A DNA stretch of 64,000 nucleotides, taken from assembly GCF_026212465.1 (NCBI RefSeq), contig NC_080062.1:2299001-2363000 (forward strand). Direction: 5' to 3'. This stretch comes from Amaranthus tricolor. Taxonomy: Eukaryota; Streptophyta; Magnoliopsida; Caryophyllales; Amaranthaceae. Position 1 is the first letter of the stretch. Each line of letters opens with the position of its first letter. The position numbers and the translations under genes are program-made. Positions 1-12,929 of the stretch are shown here, piece after piece. The notes under the pieces are model-generated. The model worked only from the letters and a program-made list of their open reading frames with translations, was not told the origin of the DNA and searched no databases.

Positions 1-3000
1 TAGGGTTTTTCCATTGCGGGCGTTGGTGAAAGGGAGGGTTGGAAATAGGAGGAGGATGCGTGTGGCGAAGGTGAAAGGTGAAGAATTGAATGTGGAGGAT
101 CAGGAAGGTAATGTGAAAGTCGAGGGAAGATACTCGAAGATTACGAATGGGGTTACTAGGGTTTCCCATGAAAGTCATGAATTTGATAAAAATAGTGGGA
201 ATGTGAGCTCATCCAAGTTGTTGCCTGATGGTCATGCTTATGGTGTTATTGGTGGAGTGGCTTTGAGATCGATTGCTGATGGAAATTGTGAGTACACTAA
301 TTTGTTAATTATGCTGTTTGATGTGATAATTTGTTACGTGGATGTGCATTATGTGGTAGAATAAATGTGTTTCATGTTCCGATATTATCAGATCGAACTA
401 CCTAGTAGTTGCTGTACTGATTGCTTGTTTTGAGTAGTGTTCTATTTTGGGAATGCCAAATTGTAAAGGAATCCATGTTTTATATAAGTATATTTATGGT
501 ATTTTGTTTTATGGAACCTTTTTACTTCGGTGTAATAGAATTTGTTGCTCGTTTTTTCCCATGAGATAGTTCACAAATGCTAGTCTGATCAGCATGTTTT
601 GTTTGTAGTTATACAAAATCAAGTGGTTCATGAATGAAATCCGTGTGAGTGTCTCTACTAAGTAGATCCGAGTTTTTTTTGTATGATTAGTGGTTAGAAG
701 CGTTGCAAGTAAAAAGAAACACAAGAATAGAGGTGTTCAAAACAGACTCAATGTTTATCCGACCTTGTAACCAAATTCGATTGACCCAAGTTCAAAAATG
801 ATTTACGATTATGTAAAAATCAATTTGGACACAAGACTCGATTTTAAACTGATCCGAAACACTTAACTCACAATCAACCCGATGACCCAAATAAACTCCT
901 CTACACAAAAAAAGTATTAAGTTGTAGTTTAGCTAATCTAAAAGCTAGAAGCCTATGCAGCTATGAAGGTTCTCAGTTCTCTATGCTCTGCCATTGACTT
1001 TCATCTGTATGTAGACTTTGGTTTTCAAGTGTTTCTTTATTTTTACCTTTTTCCTCTTCCATGCCATTACTGACCATGAAACCAGTTGTTAATCACACAG
1101 GGTAAGGTGCTGTCTTACGTATAGTTATAATGGTCTCTTTGTTGTCATTATATTAGCATATCTTTACATCTCTGATTAGTGTTGCACGCTGTTTGTTTCA
1201 TGTTTTAGTCTGTTTTGTGATTGCTCATACATGTTTCAGTGTGTGACGTTCTAAGCACTTGAACGACTATTAGCTATTAATAAACTTTGAATAACTTTTC
1301 TATTCATACGTAATCTTGTATTCTCATTCTTTGGGAATTTTCTTGGAGATTTTGTGTTGAATGAATTGTTGAAACTCTAAATGGTGCCGTTGGCTACAGC
1401 AGCTGATGTTGTTCTGTAACTCCAGTGACGCCGAGATCTTTAAAAATTCGACAAGACTCTGGTGAGTGCGGGATGCAGTTTGTTTTGTTCAATGATAGTG
1501 TCCGTGAAGAAATTAAATCCAGATTGATGCCTTCTAACACAACAAAGGCGGTTTCCATCCAAGCAATTTCAAAGGAGAAGTTTGTGATTTTGGATTCAAA
1601 TGGAGATTTGCATATACTTCAAGTGTCGAAATCTGGCTCTTCTCAAATGAGACAGTTAACTTGCACCATCCAAGCACGACAATTGGCTACATCTCCCGAT
1701 GCATTTGCTGGTGTGCTTCTCCCATACTCTTTTCTTTGTTCTTATTTTGGAATTTGTCGCATTGTCTTGCTACACTCTGAAGAGATGTTTGTCAAACAAA
1801 TTTGAAAGTTTTAAGTAAAAAGAACGGTGAAAATAGTAGTGTATAGGTGATGTACGTTTATTTTATTAAAAATATAAGAATTGGAAGTGGTCTGCTAAAT
1901 TAAGTGTCATTATCTTATTGTTGGCCTTGTGCACTAGTAGTTCACGAGATAGCTGAACTCGATAGAAATAGACTTAGGGTGCGTTATTCTGCCTTGAAAT
2001 TCTTGAACTTACCTGAATTAGTAACGTAAAATCAAGTTTAAAAAATCAAAATATACTACCCCTAAGCTCTTTGCTACAACCTGAGAATTATGCTATATGT
2101 ACTAGAAGTGTGAAATAGAAGGTTGAAGTGTTGAACACTTAAAGCTTGTATTGATTAGTATATAAGAAGAAATGGAAAATGATAATTTAGTGTAACCTAG
2201 TTAAAACTCAAAACTAAGCTAAAATAGTAGCTTATGCATTTGAAAGGCAAGAAACTCTTCTATTTTCATTGTGCTCTCTCTCATAGTGCAAATATACGGT
2301 AACGGTCGTGGTTGCAGTAACCGACGCGGTAATACGGTAACGGTGTGATGCGGTTATCGTATCGCCAAATTTTGGCCGCAACCACGAAATATCACTTGAA
2401 ACAACCTAAAACGGGTTTTTACACCTCTACTATATGGGTAATACCGGTTCGGAAAATTAGAAAACCTTTACGATACAACTGATACGATACGATACGGCCT
2501 TGTTTTTGCACAATTAGTCTCTTTTTTGTTGAGAAATGAAATAGTGCTCTCTCTTTCTAATGCTTTATTTGTACTAATATGACGAGATTCCTTTTTTTCT
2601 AACTAAAACTTGTGCCTTTGCTCCAAGCAAAATCCCCTAAAAAAATCTACTGTACTTCTCATTATATTCCCCTTTAGTTTGTGCTATGTACCTTGCAACT
2701 CTATTATATTCTAAAAGCCACCTTTCCACTTAGCTTTCTTAATTTACCCTTATTAGTGATCATCTGATAAGTGATAATATTGGGAAAACATACTTTTCTT
2801 GAATAGTTACATCCATATATCTATCTTTTTCCTTCAAACTACCTCCCTATCAGTCATCCCACAGTCGCAGTCATCGCCTCACCACCACTAATCACCACCT
2901 CACAACCCAAGGCATCAACGCCTCAATTCTCCTGGAACAGAGATCAAACAATTATTGGATCTGTGTGTCATCATCATGCTAGTGAATCCGTTGTAGACGT

Positions 3001-4512
3001 GCCTTTGCTATTTGTGCTGAACAATTAAAAGACTAAATTAGTTTCACCATGTTAGAAAGATAGATTGAGGGGGCAGCGGGGGATATAAGGAGGAGTTACT
3101 GTATGCAGCTGTGGCCACGTTTATTGAATGCTTGAATTTAAATGTGAGGTTTTTGAAGATGTCAAAAATTTTAAAGGTTTGAGAAGTATAAAAATGAAGA
3201 TATTGAACCTTGAAAGGGAAAGGATGAATGCGAGAGGGAGAGGAAAACATGAATGTACCGATGGGTTTAAGTCTTATGGTTCTTGCTGTATTTATGACCC
3301 ATTGTTTTCAGGGGAGACGAGAGGCTGGACAACTGGGTTCATGGGGAAAAGCTAAGGCTAGTAGTGCAGGAGGAGATATTGGTGGGATTGTTTTAATAGG
3401 TTGGCTTACACTTTACATTAAGTTTTATTTTTGGGTTAAGAAAGGGTAATTAGATAACTAACTGTGATGGGGGTGGTTTTGGAGATATGCTTGAATATCA
3501 ACGCATGGGTAGCACCAATCTATTGAAGTAAATAAATAGATTAATTGTAAATTTTCAGTAGAATGTTGTTTGTAAATTAAACTACCGAAAAAATCAGTAC
3601 TCCAAATTGACCAGTACAAGCAGTATAATGCAAATAATAATCCCAAAGCAATGCCACAATAATATAATAAAGGGAGATAAATGCCATCAGCAACTTAACA
3701 AAGTTATTATCATTTTCTCGACTCACTCCTACGTCAAGACTGAAGTTCCAAGTTCCCTCTCAAAACTTTTTTTTTTTAATAATACATAAAAGACTACTGT
3801 CTAGTCTAGAATGTAAACGACTCAGTTGTTAAGTGAATAAGTGCTCTATTTTTAATTTTCATTCAGATTATCTTGACTTTTGCAATCGTGTTTTGAACAA
3901 TCAATGACGTGTGGGATTTTATTTATGACGATATAGATTCGCATATCATTTGGGTATCCGAGGGACTCTGTTCTGTGCACGTGATGGTGATACCTACTTC
4001 TGATACCACAGAGAAGGAGAATGGTGAGAGCAGTAATGATGGAGAGATCATTCACAGTTCAGGTTTGTACACATTTATCTTTAATCTTTTGGTTGAGTAT
4101 TATATTCTCGCTTTCTCTCATTAGGATTACTTGGCTGAGTATTCTATAAGGTACTATGAATATATATATATCGAATTTTAATAAATATTTATTCTGCTAG
4201 TTACTCGAGCAATATTTACGAGCGAGAACATTCAGAAAATGGTGCCCTTGGCTGCAAACAAAGTCCTGATTCTTGGACAAGGTAACTTCAGCTCATTAAT
4301 CAAATTCCTTCGTATTTGCGAATGAAATAATCACAAAGCATACATGTCCGTGGTTTTATCCTTGAACATGTTTCAATCTTTCACGATTGATAAATACACC
4401 GATTTTACCTGATCTTATAATGAATAATGTTTTATTTCTCCATATCAAGAGTTCGTCAACTTTACAAATGTTCTCTTTTGCAGATAGCCTCTATGCTTAT
4501 GCAATTTCTTGA
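1..4512 (+). CDS. WD40-like/beta-propeller plant protein, 3' part (5' end outside window)
   Basis: Exons, read by hand: <2..287, 1426..1710, 3937..4062, 4201..4281, 4484..4512 (TGA stop). All introns are GT-AG, and the phase-1 junctions join into one frame of at least 264 aa, open to the left edge. Visible pieces include LTPRSLKIRQDSGECGMQF, EKFVILDSNGDLHILQV (a WD40-blade-like strand pattern), IIWVSEGLCSVHVM, LAANKVLILGQ and the C-terminus DSLYAYAIS. The repeated hydrophobic strand pattern and the 'VILDSNGDLHIL' type blades fit the last blades of a beta-propeller. I recall similar C-termini in uncharacterised plant WD40-like proteins but cannot name an orthologue. Intron 2 is about 2.2 kb and carries repeats. 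Function and cell location are unknown. The gene structure is well supported; the family call is moderate. Confidence 0.7.
735..890. repeat. Dispersed repeat, copy 1 (second copy at 12930-13082)
   Basis: The segment has the same order of motifs as 12930-13082: TTCAAAACAGACYC, ATNTTTATCYGACC, TGACCC, AAGTTCAAAA/ACTTCAAAA, ATGTAAAAATYAAT, ACAAGAYYYGATTTT and a closing AACTTAA/ACTTAACTC part. The copies have diverged. It lies in intron 1 of the WD40-like gene. No terminal repeats or coding capacity are visible. Confidence 0.5.
2286..2505. repeat. CGGTAAC/CGATACGATAC-rich repeat inside intron 2
   Basis: The segment is rich in short reiterated words (ACGGTAACGGT, GCGGTTATCGTATCG, GATACGATACGATACGG) and is far more GC-rich than its surroundings. 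It looks like a degenerate dispersed repeat with partly inverted halves. No family can be assigned. Confidence 0.35.
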
Positions 4513-5893
4513 AGTTGTTTGTGGAATCTTCTTTTGTGCTGGTAAGTTTGTGTTAGCGCTCTCTTGGTTTCACCCATTGTTACCTGGAACGACCTTTAGT
4601 TTGGAATGGAGAACTGGAACGGGAACAAGGAATGTAACCTAGATTGACTCAAGAACGATTGGGTACCAGATACATTATGTGTAAAAAGTATATTTGAAAA
4701 CAAAAGTATATTAAAATGATTTTTTGGCTTTAAGAAATTGTTTTTAAGTTGAATTTTTTTAGTTTTTGTAAATTTCATCTCGTTTTTCCTTCTTTCTTTT
4801 TTCTTTAATTTGAAAATGAAGTCCAAGATACCTTTTAAAAAAGGTCTTCTACACCAGGAGGTCACCTTGAGCGATTTGGGTCGTGTTTTGTGGTGATTGG
4901 GGACAGATGTTTCCAGATCGCGGAATGTGGCTATGGTTTCACCTTCATTTCTCCTCTACGTTTTTCTGTGTTTTATGGCATTTCAACACGGATCTTAAAA
5001 TTTTGCTTTCTTCATAGGATAAGTTCTCATCCTGATCAAATATCAATCCTTTTTGAGTAATGGGGCCCCGCAATCGCTTTCTATTTAGACTGTAAGTTGT
5101 CGACTCTATTGGTGTATATATTTGGCAACTTTTTTACCATTTTCTATCCTTATGTGTTACTTGTTTACGGGAATCAATCTCTGCAGAATGCCCTGTTTGT
5201 TCCAGTGTTCTTAACCCTCTGATCTAACCTTGACATAAAGTTATCGAAGTCATGAACTGCAGTTGTCATACATTTCTCTTAATGTCGCTTTCAGGACTGG
5301 GTGCTCGTCAGGTAATTGGACCCTCTCTTTGTCTTTTTTATCATGGTTATCTTGATTGGATTTAGTGACTAGTTGAAGTGGGTGTAAAACCGTGAATGGG
5401 TTGGAGAAATTGGATCCGAATTTGAAAACTTAAAAAGAATATAGAATTACCATTTGGCATAGATCCGGACATCTTGTGATATCTGGATACTATAGTCGAG
5501 AGAGAAAATAAAAAACTATCAAAGAAAAAATCGTAATTGTTTTGGTAAGTGATGATAAATTAAGGCAATAAGGATCATAATGCAAAAACAAGGTTACCTT
5601 AGATTGTATCATCTAAGTCGTAAAGTTTTTTAAACTTTCCGAATCGATGTTATACGCATTGTAAAGGTGTTAAGTAACAGGTATACCTCATGGGTTTGGC
5701 CAATATTTGACGGTACGACAATTGAATGAGGCCCATTACTGCACTGTGACCAAAACCACATTTTTATTATGATCGAGATGTGCATGAGTGTTATTGTATA
5801 CAAGATTTTCCAGTTGTATAATAAACATAATATTTTGTTACCCTACTTCATAGTTTACATGAAATTACACTCACCAGTGCTATCATTTTCTAG

Positions 5894-5925
<32 letters not shown>

Positions 5926-6166
5926 TTTTTTTTTACCTTTGTACTGATGATGACCAAATGACTCAATGGACCCTGTTGATCCTACACTCTTAATTTTCCT
6001 GGGGACTTTGTTTATAAGATTTTTCTTTTTTGGGGTTGGAAGGGGCCAAGGGGAGCAGAAGCTGTTTCCTGATTTTTTTTTTTTTTTTTTGAATGTGGGA
6101 TATTCATCCTTCAATTTAGTGCACCTTGAAGGAGACGAAGGTCATTTTGTAAATAGACTGGTTAGT

Positions 6167-6298
6167 CTAACATAATTCGCCAGTTAAATCGCTTTTTGAA
6201 TTTGCAATTCACTCAAAATGGCCCTTAAATAGCCCAAATCGACCACAATTCACTTTTTCTGATTCGCGATTTGCAAGAGGATTAGTGAATCATGTGAC
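6167..6298. mobile_element. Small MITE-like element, TIR about GTMACATRATTCRC, copy 1
   Basis: The left end reads CTAACATAATTCGCC; the right end, reverse-complemented, reads GTCACATGATTCACT, so the ends are imperfect inverted repeats. Inside are AATTTGCAATTCACTCAAAA, ATAGCCCAAA and GATTCGCGATTTGCAAG. Copies with the same layout lie at 17404-17547 and 46321-46451. At about 130 bp with no coding capacity, it fits a miniature inverted-repeat element of unassigned superfamily. Confidence 0.55.
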
Positions 6299-6318
6299 AG
6301 TGAATTACTGGTACAATG

Positions 6319-6470
6319 TGTTATTTGGACTCGTGTACTGATGTCGGATACTGTTACGTGTCCAAGTGTCGGATACGTCTAAGTATTTAGTTTTACGCGT
6401 CTTAAGTGTCATAGCATCAAGGATCGGACATGAGTATGTGAAGCAACATGAAAAGCCCGAGTAGCATAGC
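6319..6470 (+). repeat. Dispersed repeat with GTGTCCAAGTGTCGGATACG core, copy 1
   Basis: One of four copies in the window (others 42130-42301 minus, 43189-43356 minus, 44742-44888 plus). All share in order: GGACTCG, TACTGATGTCGGATAC, ACGTGTCCAAGTGTCGGATA, GTCTAAGTATT, TTTTACGC, AAGTGTC, CATCAAGGATCGGACA and a tail near GAAGCAACATG. No TIR is obvious. Confidence 0.6.
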
Positions 6471-7373
6471 TAGTATTTCATTTGTGATTGAGCAAGCGTG
6501 AAGCATTTGATTTTATATAAACCTTCTAAATTTAGGGAACTCTGATGAACAGCGGGAAGTTTACAACTTAACGAAATCATCTACAATTACTACTATTCTA
6601 GTATATGTCCTTAACTACAAAGGGATTCCATGTTTTTCAGGGGAAGGATCATCTGGTGATCAGTTGGATGCCTGGAAATGGAGCAGATTCTAAATCTTTC
6701 TACATACCGAGCCCTTCCAGTGTCGCATCCCTCTGCCTACAGACAAAATATATACTGTGCAAGGCTCAGGGAGAGGAACGAAAGGCTCGTGACAGCCAGT
6801 ATACGCCTGTTACGGAATAGTTCACGTCTATCCTGCCATCTGTGGAGAAGTACGGGGCATTTTTGCGTCTTGCTGGTTTACTTCGTGATTTAGATGAAAC
6901 TCCATTCTTATTATTATGAACCAATTTATGTAGTTAAAGTTCGTATTTTGTCTTCCTTTTGAACTCTGGGAATGCCTGATTAGTTGCACTATTACACCTC
7001 TAAGAAAGCTTCATGTAATCTATTTTTTTTTTTTTTTTGAAATTCTACTTGATTATCGTTGATCGACTGTTATTTATCATCTTCGTCGTTCTTTTGATAA
7101 ATTAACAAAACACGGTATCTCTATCCTACAACCAATTGGTTACTTCCTTTTTCTTGAATAAGCTGTTACATACTCCTTTGTTTGATGTTAAGGAAAAGTC
7201 GGGTTTCAATCGTAACTTACTTCACCTTTTGGCTTTTCGAGTGAGTGTTCTAGGCGAAGGCAGTTTGTACACCAATTAATCTCGGAAAATTTGTTAAAAT
7301 AATTCTAATTATTACTCATTTTTGTTCAAAATAATCTTTACTATTAATTAATTTGAAGTAATTCATACTTTTA

Positions 7374-7930
7374 CGGCCCGTTTGGTACATGGTATTAGAG
7401 GGTGGTAATGGTAATAAAATTAATTAAGTAATGAAAATTTCGGTTGTTTGGATGCCTTCAATGATAATGAATGGTAATAAAATAAGGTAATGAAATTACC
7501 AAAAAGGGCCATTTTCATTACCATCAAACAACATGGTATTAGGCTGTAATGGTAATGAAGTATTATCGTGGTAATAAAATAAGGTAATGTTATTTTGAGC
7601 TGAAGAAAAAAATAATGAAGAAAAAAAAGGTAATGTATGTAATTATCCAAAAAAATATTATTATTAAAAAAAGAATCATTAGATAGAATAATTTAGATAC
7701 AATAATGCTTTTAGATACAAATATACAATAATGAAACTAAGAGTCATTACCATTTTTTATTACTAACAACCAAATGCAATCAATGGAATATTATCTTCCA
7801 TTACCATTCTTTAGTCATGCACACCAAACAAAAGAATCTTTATTACCAATTCTCATATCCATTCCTTTATTACTATTGCCATTACAACATTTCATTCCTA
7901 TTACTTCATTACCATCAACCAAACGAGCCG
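7374..7930. mobile_element. PIF/Harbinger (Tourist-like) MITE, 557 bp
   Basis: The left end is CGGCCCGTTTGGTACATGGTA. The right end, reverse-complemented, is CGGCTCGTTTGGTTGATGGTA. Both are flanked by the trinucleotide TTA (7371-7373 and 7931-7933). A 3-bp TTA/TAA target duplication with such TIRs is the mark of PIF/Harbinger elements. The interior is full of GGTAATGG/CCATTACC words and folds on itself. No transposase is present. Confidence 0.8.
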
Positions 7931-9529
7931 TTAGGGTAATCTTCTTAAAATAAACCTAAGTACAAGTATGATTTTTACTAGTATAATTGGGTGTTTTTTA
8001 AGAAGATAGATGATACTTCAGATTATTTTGAGAACATTACCCAATAATGTGGATTATTTTGAGTTAATTCATAGTGGAAATTATTTTAAACGAATGAGCT
8101 ATAATTGAGGACAATTTTCTGTTCCGGAAAATCGTTCTCAAGTCGAGGGATTTTTTAGCCGTATCCTTCTTTATTTATGGGTGTGATGAAGAAGAATGAG
8201 CTATAATTGAGATAATTTAAAAAAAAAAATTCCTTTATCTTATTAATTTATTTCCAAAAACAAAAATAAAAGTATAAGGTACCAAATATATAGTTCTTTT
8301 TCCAAACAAAGTAAAAACAAGGTAAAGAACAACCTCTAAACAAACCCATTGAAAATAGAACAAATGGTCGTCCGTACAACATAGACAACCATAGTCCATC
8401 GGTTGGTCCTGCTAAATGATGCCTATTTTTATTTTTTCCTCCTACCAAAATTTAATTTCTAAGGTGGACAATTATATGTTACCCACTTTGTCCTTAAGAA
8501 TTTCCCCCAAAATTTAATTTCTAAGCTCGAGTGCTCGACTATATATATTTTTTTAATACTAATTTTATATTTATAATGTCCTTATTAAAAAAAATTATTT
8601 TAAATTATTTTAAAATTAGTTTTGATTTCAAGTTATTCATTAAATTTCAAATTGTTACATGCAAACTACTTTCTATAAGATTTTAGATATGTTTATAATT
8701 TTTAGTTTGTTCGTGTCTAAAATCTAAAACAGTATCCCATAAATACGACTCTATTGCAAAGATTAGAATAGTAAAAGTTGGTTAAAATAACAAAAATAAT
8801 AATGTAACAACTTAATCATGATATAGGTTTGAAGAATCGAAGGAGTATATACTTCTATACTCTATATAGGATGGGGAAAGTCGGTTCTGGGCAATACTCA
8901 ACCGCACTGGTCTAAAAAAATAAATTTAAAATAATTATAATTTTAAAATTTATTAAGTATTTTTACCCTGAAATCCGGTTACAATCCAAAGTACCTAAAA
9001 AAGTATCTTTGGTAGTGAAAAGGAAATGAGTCCCACTAAAACTTCAATTCCAATAATTACAAGTTTTGTCCTTTTAAATTAGTTTTTTTAATTATTTAAA
9101 GTACTTTTTTTTATTCAAATAGAGCAAACTCCGAAAGTGAGAGAATACATGTGATGATACAATTGCCCATCTAATATTGGCCTTATTTGGTTCAGCCACT
9201 ACATTATACATCCTCTATAGACTCCATTTTTGGGGACCAATTTATCCCTTTGATTGAGTGCATCCTATGTATTCTTATTTTCTCAATCTTTTCCTCTATC
9301 TTTTTTTTCAATTTTCAAATTACATCGTACTGGTTTATTACTCCTAGTTCTTATAGAACAAATTTTTTAATTTGTTTATTGTTTAGTATATAATATAACA
9401 TATTATAGGCTGCAATCATTAGATTAAGCTTTTAATTGAGTTTATCACTTATTAAAGTTAACGTGACGAAATTATTCGAGTATGTAAATTATGTTAGGGT
9501 TACCATCATCAACTCAAGCTTCTAGTTGT

Positions 9530-9860
9530 GTTGATTCTTTGACATGGTAACAAATAAATCAAATATAATTAATAAAGATATCACGGGTTCAAATCTCACT
9601 ACCTATCGTTTCAAATAGAATATTTAACACTATGTATGAGAAGACTCTTTGTTGCATGTATGGATCTAGTCTAAAGAGCTCTCGTGTAGTGGGGCATGTT
9701 AGTATATATATCCTAAGACTTCAATCATCAACTTAAACGATTATTAGTTGGTTTTTCGATTGAAATGTCACAGGTTTGAAATTCGAATCATCTACCCCTC
9801 ATTTCAAGGGTGCGATATGGAGTATATTTCATATCATAAAAATATAATTGTGCCTTAAGT
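9530..9860. repeat. Degenerate dispersed repeat (AACCAACTCAA / ATACTCTAAC family)
   Basis: It holds pieces shared with other places in the window: a stretch like 'hydrophobic A/T + TCACGGGTTCAAATC', 'CCCTCATTTCAAG' and 'CAATCATCAACTTAAAC'. The clearest members are at 56945-57240 and 59740-59895; fragments lie at 17955-18015, 23515-23700 and 52245-52460. Members read as a TTAAGAAACCAACTCAATC arm, then 'TTAAGCTRATRGTT', then 'ATATATTATACACTCTAAC'. Confidence 0.4.
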
Positions 9861-10582
9861 TTTTAATTGAATTGATTCTTTAAAACTATTGTTTTAGGGT
9901 TATTTATAAAGAAATGAGGAACAATTAACAATGATAATAATGGTGTAATTTCTCGTGAGGATATTCTTGCTTATTTCTAAAAAAGTTTCAACAAAAAAAT
10001 ATTGCCTCAATTACTATAACCTTGGTATTAAAAGATTTTTATCATCATTACCTCCAAATCAATTTATCAAGTACAAATGTAAATTAAATATGTGGATAAG
10101 AATTATAGAAGAGTGGTTATAGTTAGAAATAATAAGTTAAATTAAAGTTTTACTTCCTCCTTTCTGTTTTACTCGCTACACAATGACTTTGCACAAGAAT
10201 AAAAATATGAATATTTTTGTGTTCAAAAAGATCATTAGCTTTTGGTTGAGGTCCCAAAATACGCTATATAAGGCTCCAAAATATATTATATACTTTAGCA
10301 TGTATAAAAGTTATTGAGATTAGAAACAGGTTAAACATATAGATAAAATAGACGTTATATAGTTATTTTTTTTGTCAAAGTAGTAAATGAAAAAATTGTA
10401 GGTTATACATAAAATTGATCGAAACCATTTAATATCTTTAGACTTTAGTCCAGTCAATGTCCTACTCTCTAAGCATAAGCCCTTTTCCAGATTAATGAAA
10501 GCACCAAAACATATAGTCTGCAGTACATAAAATTCCGAAAAAATTGCCTCATTTATTTCTCTTATAAACATTAAGTTTTGAT

Positions 10583-10830
10583 TACAAATCAGATAAGAAT
10601 CCAACTTAGAGACAAAATTTGATCTTAACAAACATTAAATTTTAATGTCATCGAAACCTGTGTGTCACGATGGCGGATCTAGCGTGATGTTCCTGAATTA
10701 GATAAGAATCGAACTTAGAATATTTTTCGAGAAATGATACTCTCCAATTGAAATAAAATCCGATCTTAACAAACACATTTAATTTCATTGAAACCTGTGA
10801 GTCACGATGGCGGATTTAGCATGATGTCAC
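10583..10830 (+). repeat. Imperfect tandem duplication, about 120-130 bp unit
   Basis: Unit 1 (10583-10690) and unit 2 (10699-10830) share AGATAAGAATCSAACTTAGA, GATCTTAACAAACA, TTTAATKTCATYGAAACCTG and GTCACGATGGCGGATYTAGC, then RTGATGT. Unit 2 carries a short insertion. There is no coding capacity. Confidence 0.65.
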
Positions 10831-11067
10831 TTTGGTCAGTTGACATCACTCAAAAATATAATAAAATCAAATATTACATGTAAATATACCCTAAATGAGT
10901 TGGATAGTGTATTGCCTTTCACATATGTGAGTATGTGACGACTAAGGTTTAAAATCTAATAGGGGCGTTATATTTAAATTGACACCATTCATTTTTTTCA
11001 TGGATTCGCCACTGGTGAGTCGGGTCTTGCGTTAGATACACTTCTCATTGAACACATTCCCGCCTGT

Positions 11068-11115
11068 AATAATAAAAAATAAAAAATAAAAAATAAAAAA
11101 TAAAAAATAAAAAAA
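11068..11115 (+). repeat. (TAAAAAA)n minisatellite
   Basis: About six head-to-tail copies of a seven-base A-rich word are visible between TAATAATAAAAAA and AAATTATCAG. Confidence 0.85.
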
Positions 11116-12178
11116 TTATCAGAAACTAAAATATCCTGTTAAAAAGGACAAGTTTTGAATGGCTCAGATCTTTTCATCTCCAACATCAAACGAATATTGA
11201 CCATCCAAGCTTGCTTTAGATCTTTCATTTTCATGATGATGACAATCACATGATAAGAATCAAGTTGCCCACGTATCAATATTTTATTTTGTCAATTTTC
11301 ATAATTTCGAAAACTACCATACATTAATTTATTTTGATAAAATTTGTGCAACTCTTATCCTATTATTGCAGAGGATAATTAAAATTGAATGAATTTTTTT
11401 AACTTTATTTTCCACATGTCAAAATGTTATTGTTCCAAGTATGTAAGAATATTTCCCACTATCTTGATGACAATTGACAAGTAATATGCCCAATTTTACA
11501 CAAAAAGTAATGGTCTTACTTCTTAGTTTCAAGATTTTAATAATTACTTTATTATTTCTTAAAAAAAATTGATGGGATCTAAGGCGGAATAAAATTACAC
11601 ACTAATTTAGAGGTTCTATTTATTTAATTTAATTTTTATTATTTTGGGGCTAAAAAACAAGATATATATTAGACTAATTAAATTAAAATGTAGTGTAAAC
11701 TAATGTGGACTAATAAATGAAAACCCATTAACTAAAAGGGTGCTATACAATATATTGAACAGCTTGCACATGTCCAAAACCACCCATAAATAAAATATAA
11801 AATTATATGTGAACATTAATTTTGTATTTATGTTTAATATTTTAAGCTCATCATAAGGCTAGCCGTGATTTTGATTTTGTATTTGAATAATTTAGGTTAA
11901 TGATCGAATCAGAAAAGATATAATATTATACTTCCATCTTAAGATACACTCGAGTTAATTTAGATAATAAACTCATATAAATAAAAAGGTGGATCGAAAA
12001 TATTTGAAAATAAATTGAACAAGATCCAACAGAAATATATATATTACAACTTTTTTATATTTAAGAAAATTATAAGAGTAGTTAAAATTATTCTATCCAT
12101 TTACAAAATATTTCAAACATAACCAATTGCGCTAAAACGAGGATATAAAGAGTCCACTTCTTGGTGGTACATTCCAAA

Positions 12179-12700
12179 GTTGTTAAAATCGAGATTCTAC
12201 TTAGAATCGTTTACAGAGGTAGAATCGAATCGGTAGAATCGTACGATTCTTCAAATAAACTTAAATATATTAAAATATATAGTATCTTATCATTATTATC
12301 CATTCTAAAAGTCCAAATTTATGAATTAAAGTTTCTTTGACTTTGTTTTTAAGAATGTAAAAAAACTTTTTAATAATTAGTTTAAATCTTCAAACTGATA
12401 AAGAAATTTATTTTTTTTAAAGTTTTCATGATGCATGATACATTTAAAATTTATTTATATAAGTGAAAGAGATTAGTGAAAGATGGTATATAAGAAAAAA
12501 TAATAATAATTAATACTAAATTAGTAGAATCGGATCGTTAAAATCGTAGAATCGTGTTATGATTCTACATCTAAAAATTTTATTCCAATTAGAATCATAA
12601 GATTCTACAACTTTAAGATTCTACCTATGATTCAAATCGCTCACTTATTTTTGAATCGTAAAATCGTAGAATTGTAGATCAAAATTGCAATTTTAACAAC
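12179..12700. mobile_element. MITE-like element with GTTGTTAAAATYG ends
   Basis: It starts GTTGTTAAAATCGAGATTCT and ends, reverse-complemented, GTTGTTAAAATTGCAATTTT. The interior is packed with GTAGAATCG / CGATTCTAC words in both orientations, so it can fold over most of its length. The superfamily is unclear because I see no convincing target duplication. A degenerate relative may lie at about 34311-34805, which has the same 'GAATC...GATTC' word content. Confidence 0.55.
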
Positions 12701-12929
12701 AATGATACACTCTAACAATTACAATTCACATGATTGATTGCTATTCGTGAAAAAATTGATGGTGCAAATTTTAATATTTTCATTCTTTTCGAAATTATCA
12801 CGGTTGTATAACGTACAGAGATTTATAAATACAAGGTTATTTAAATTGTGTTGATCGATGATATTATTTAGTTAAAAGTTGAAATGTGTGAATGAGAATA
12901 AAAGAAAGTGATGGGGTGATTTCTCTAGA

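Larger units (their letters stand above)
4513..7373 (+). other. 3' flank of the WD40-like gene, possible spliced 3' UTR, otherwise repeats
   Basis: After the stop at 4510-4512 a clean donor follows (GTGCTG|GTAAGT near 4541). Good acceptor-like sites occur near 5294 (TTTCAG, followed 17 bases later by a CAG|GTAATT donor) and near 6640 (TTTTTCAG). The sequence after 6640 is less AT-rich than its surroundings up to about 6890, so introns in the 3' UTR are plausible. Two poly-T tracts (5895-5935, 6075-6090) and two dispersed repeats (6167-6298, 6319-6470) fill the rest. No coding gene is supported here. Confidence 0.35.
7934..12178. other. Intergenic, AT-rich, no gene seen
   Basis: No ORF with protein-like composition and no RNA gene is visible. 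Recognisable items: a degenerate copy of a dispersed repeat at about 9530-9860, an imperfect tandem duplication at 10583-10830, and an A-rich minisatellite at about 11068-11115. The remainder looks like decayed repeat sequence. Confidence 0.6.

Noticed and set aside
5769..6175. Overlapping ORFs with poly-Phe or poly-Lys on both strands
   Set aside because: They are translations of poly-T tracts at 5895-5935 and 6075-6090, not proteins.
6605..6893. Overlapping ORFs in a less AT-rich block
   Set aside because: Neither frame joins the WD40-like gene without passing its stop, and no motif is recognisable; a UTR exon fits better.
9585..9615. Possible tRNA T-arm (GGGTTCAAATC)
   Set aside because: No acceptor stem or anticodon arm can be built around it; it belongs to a dispersed repeat.
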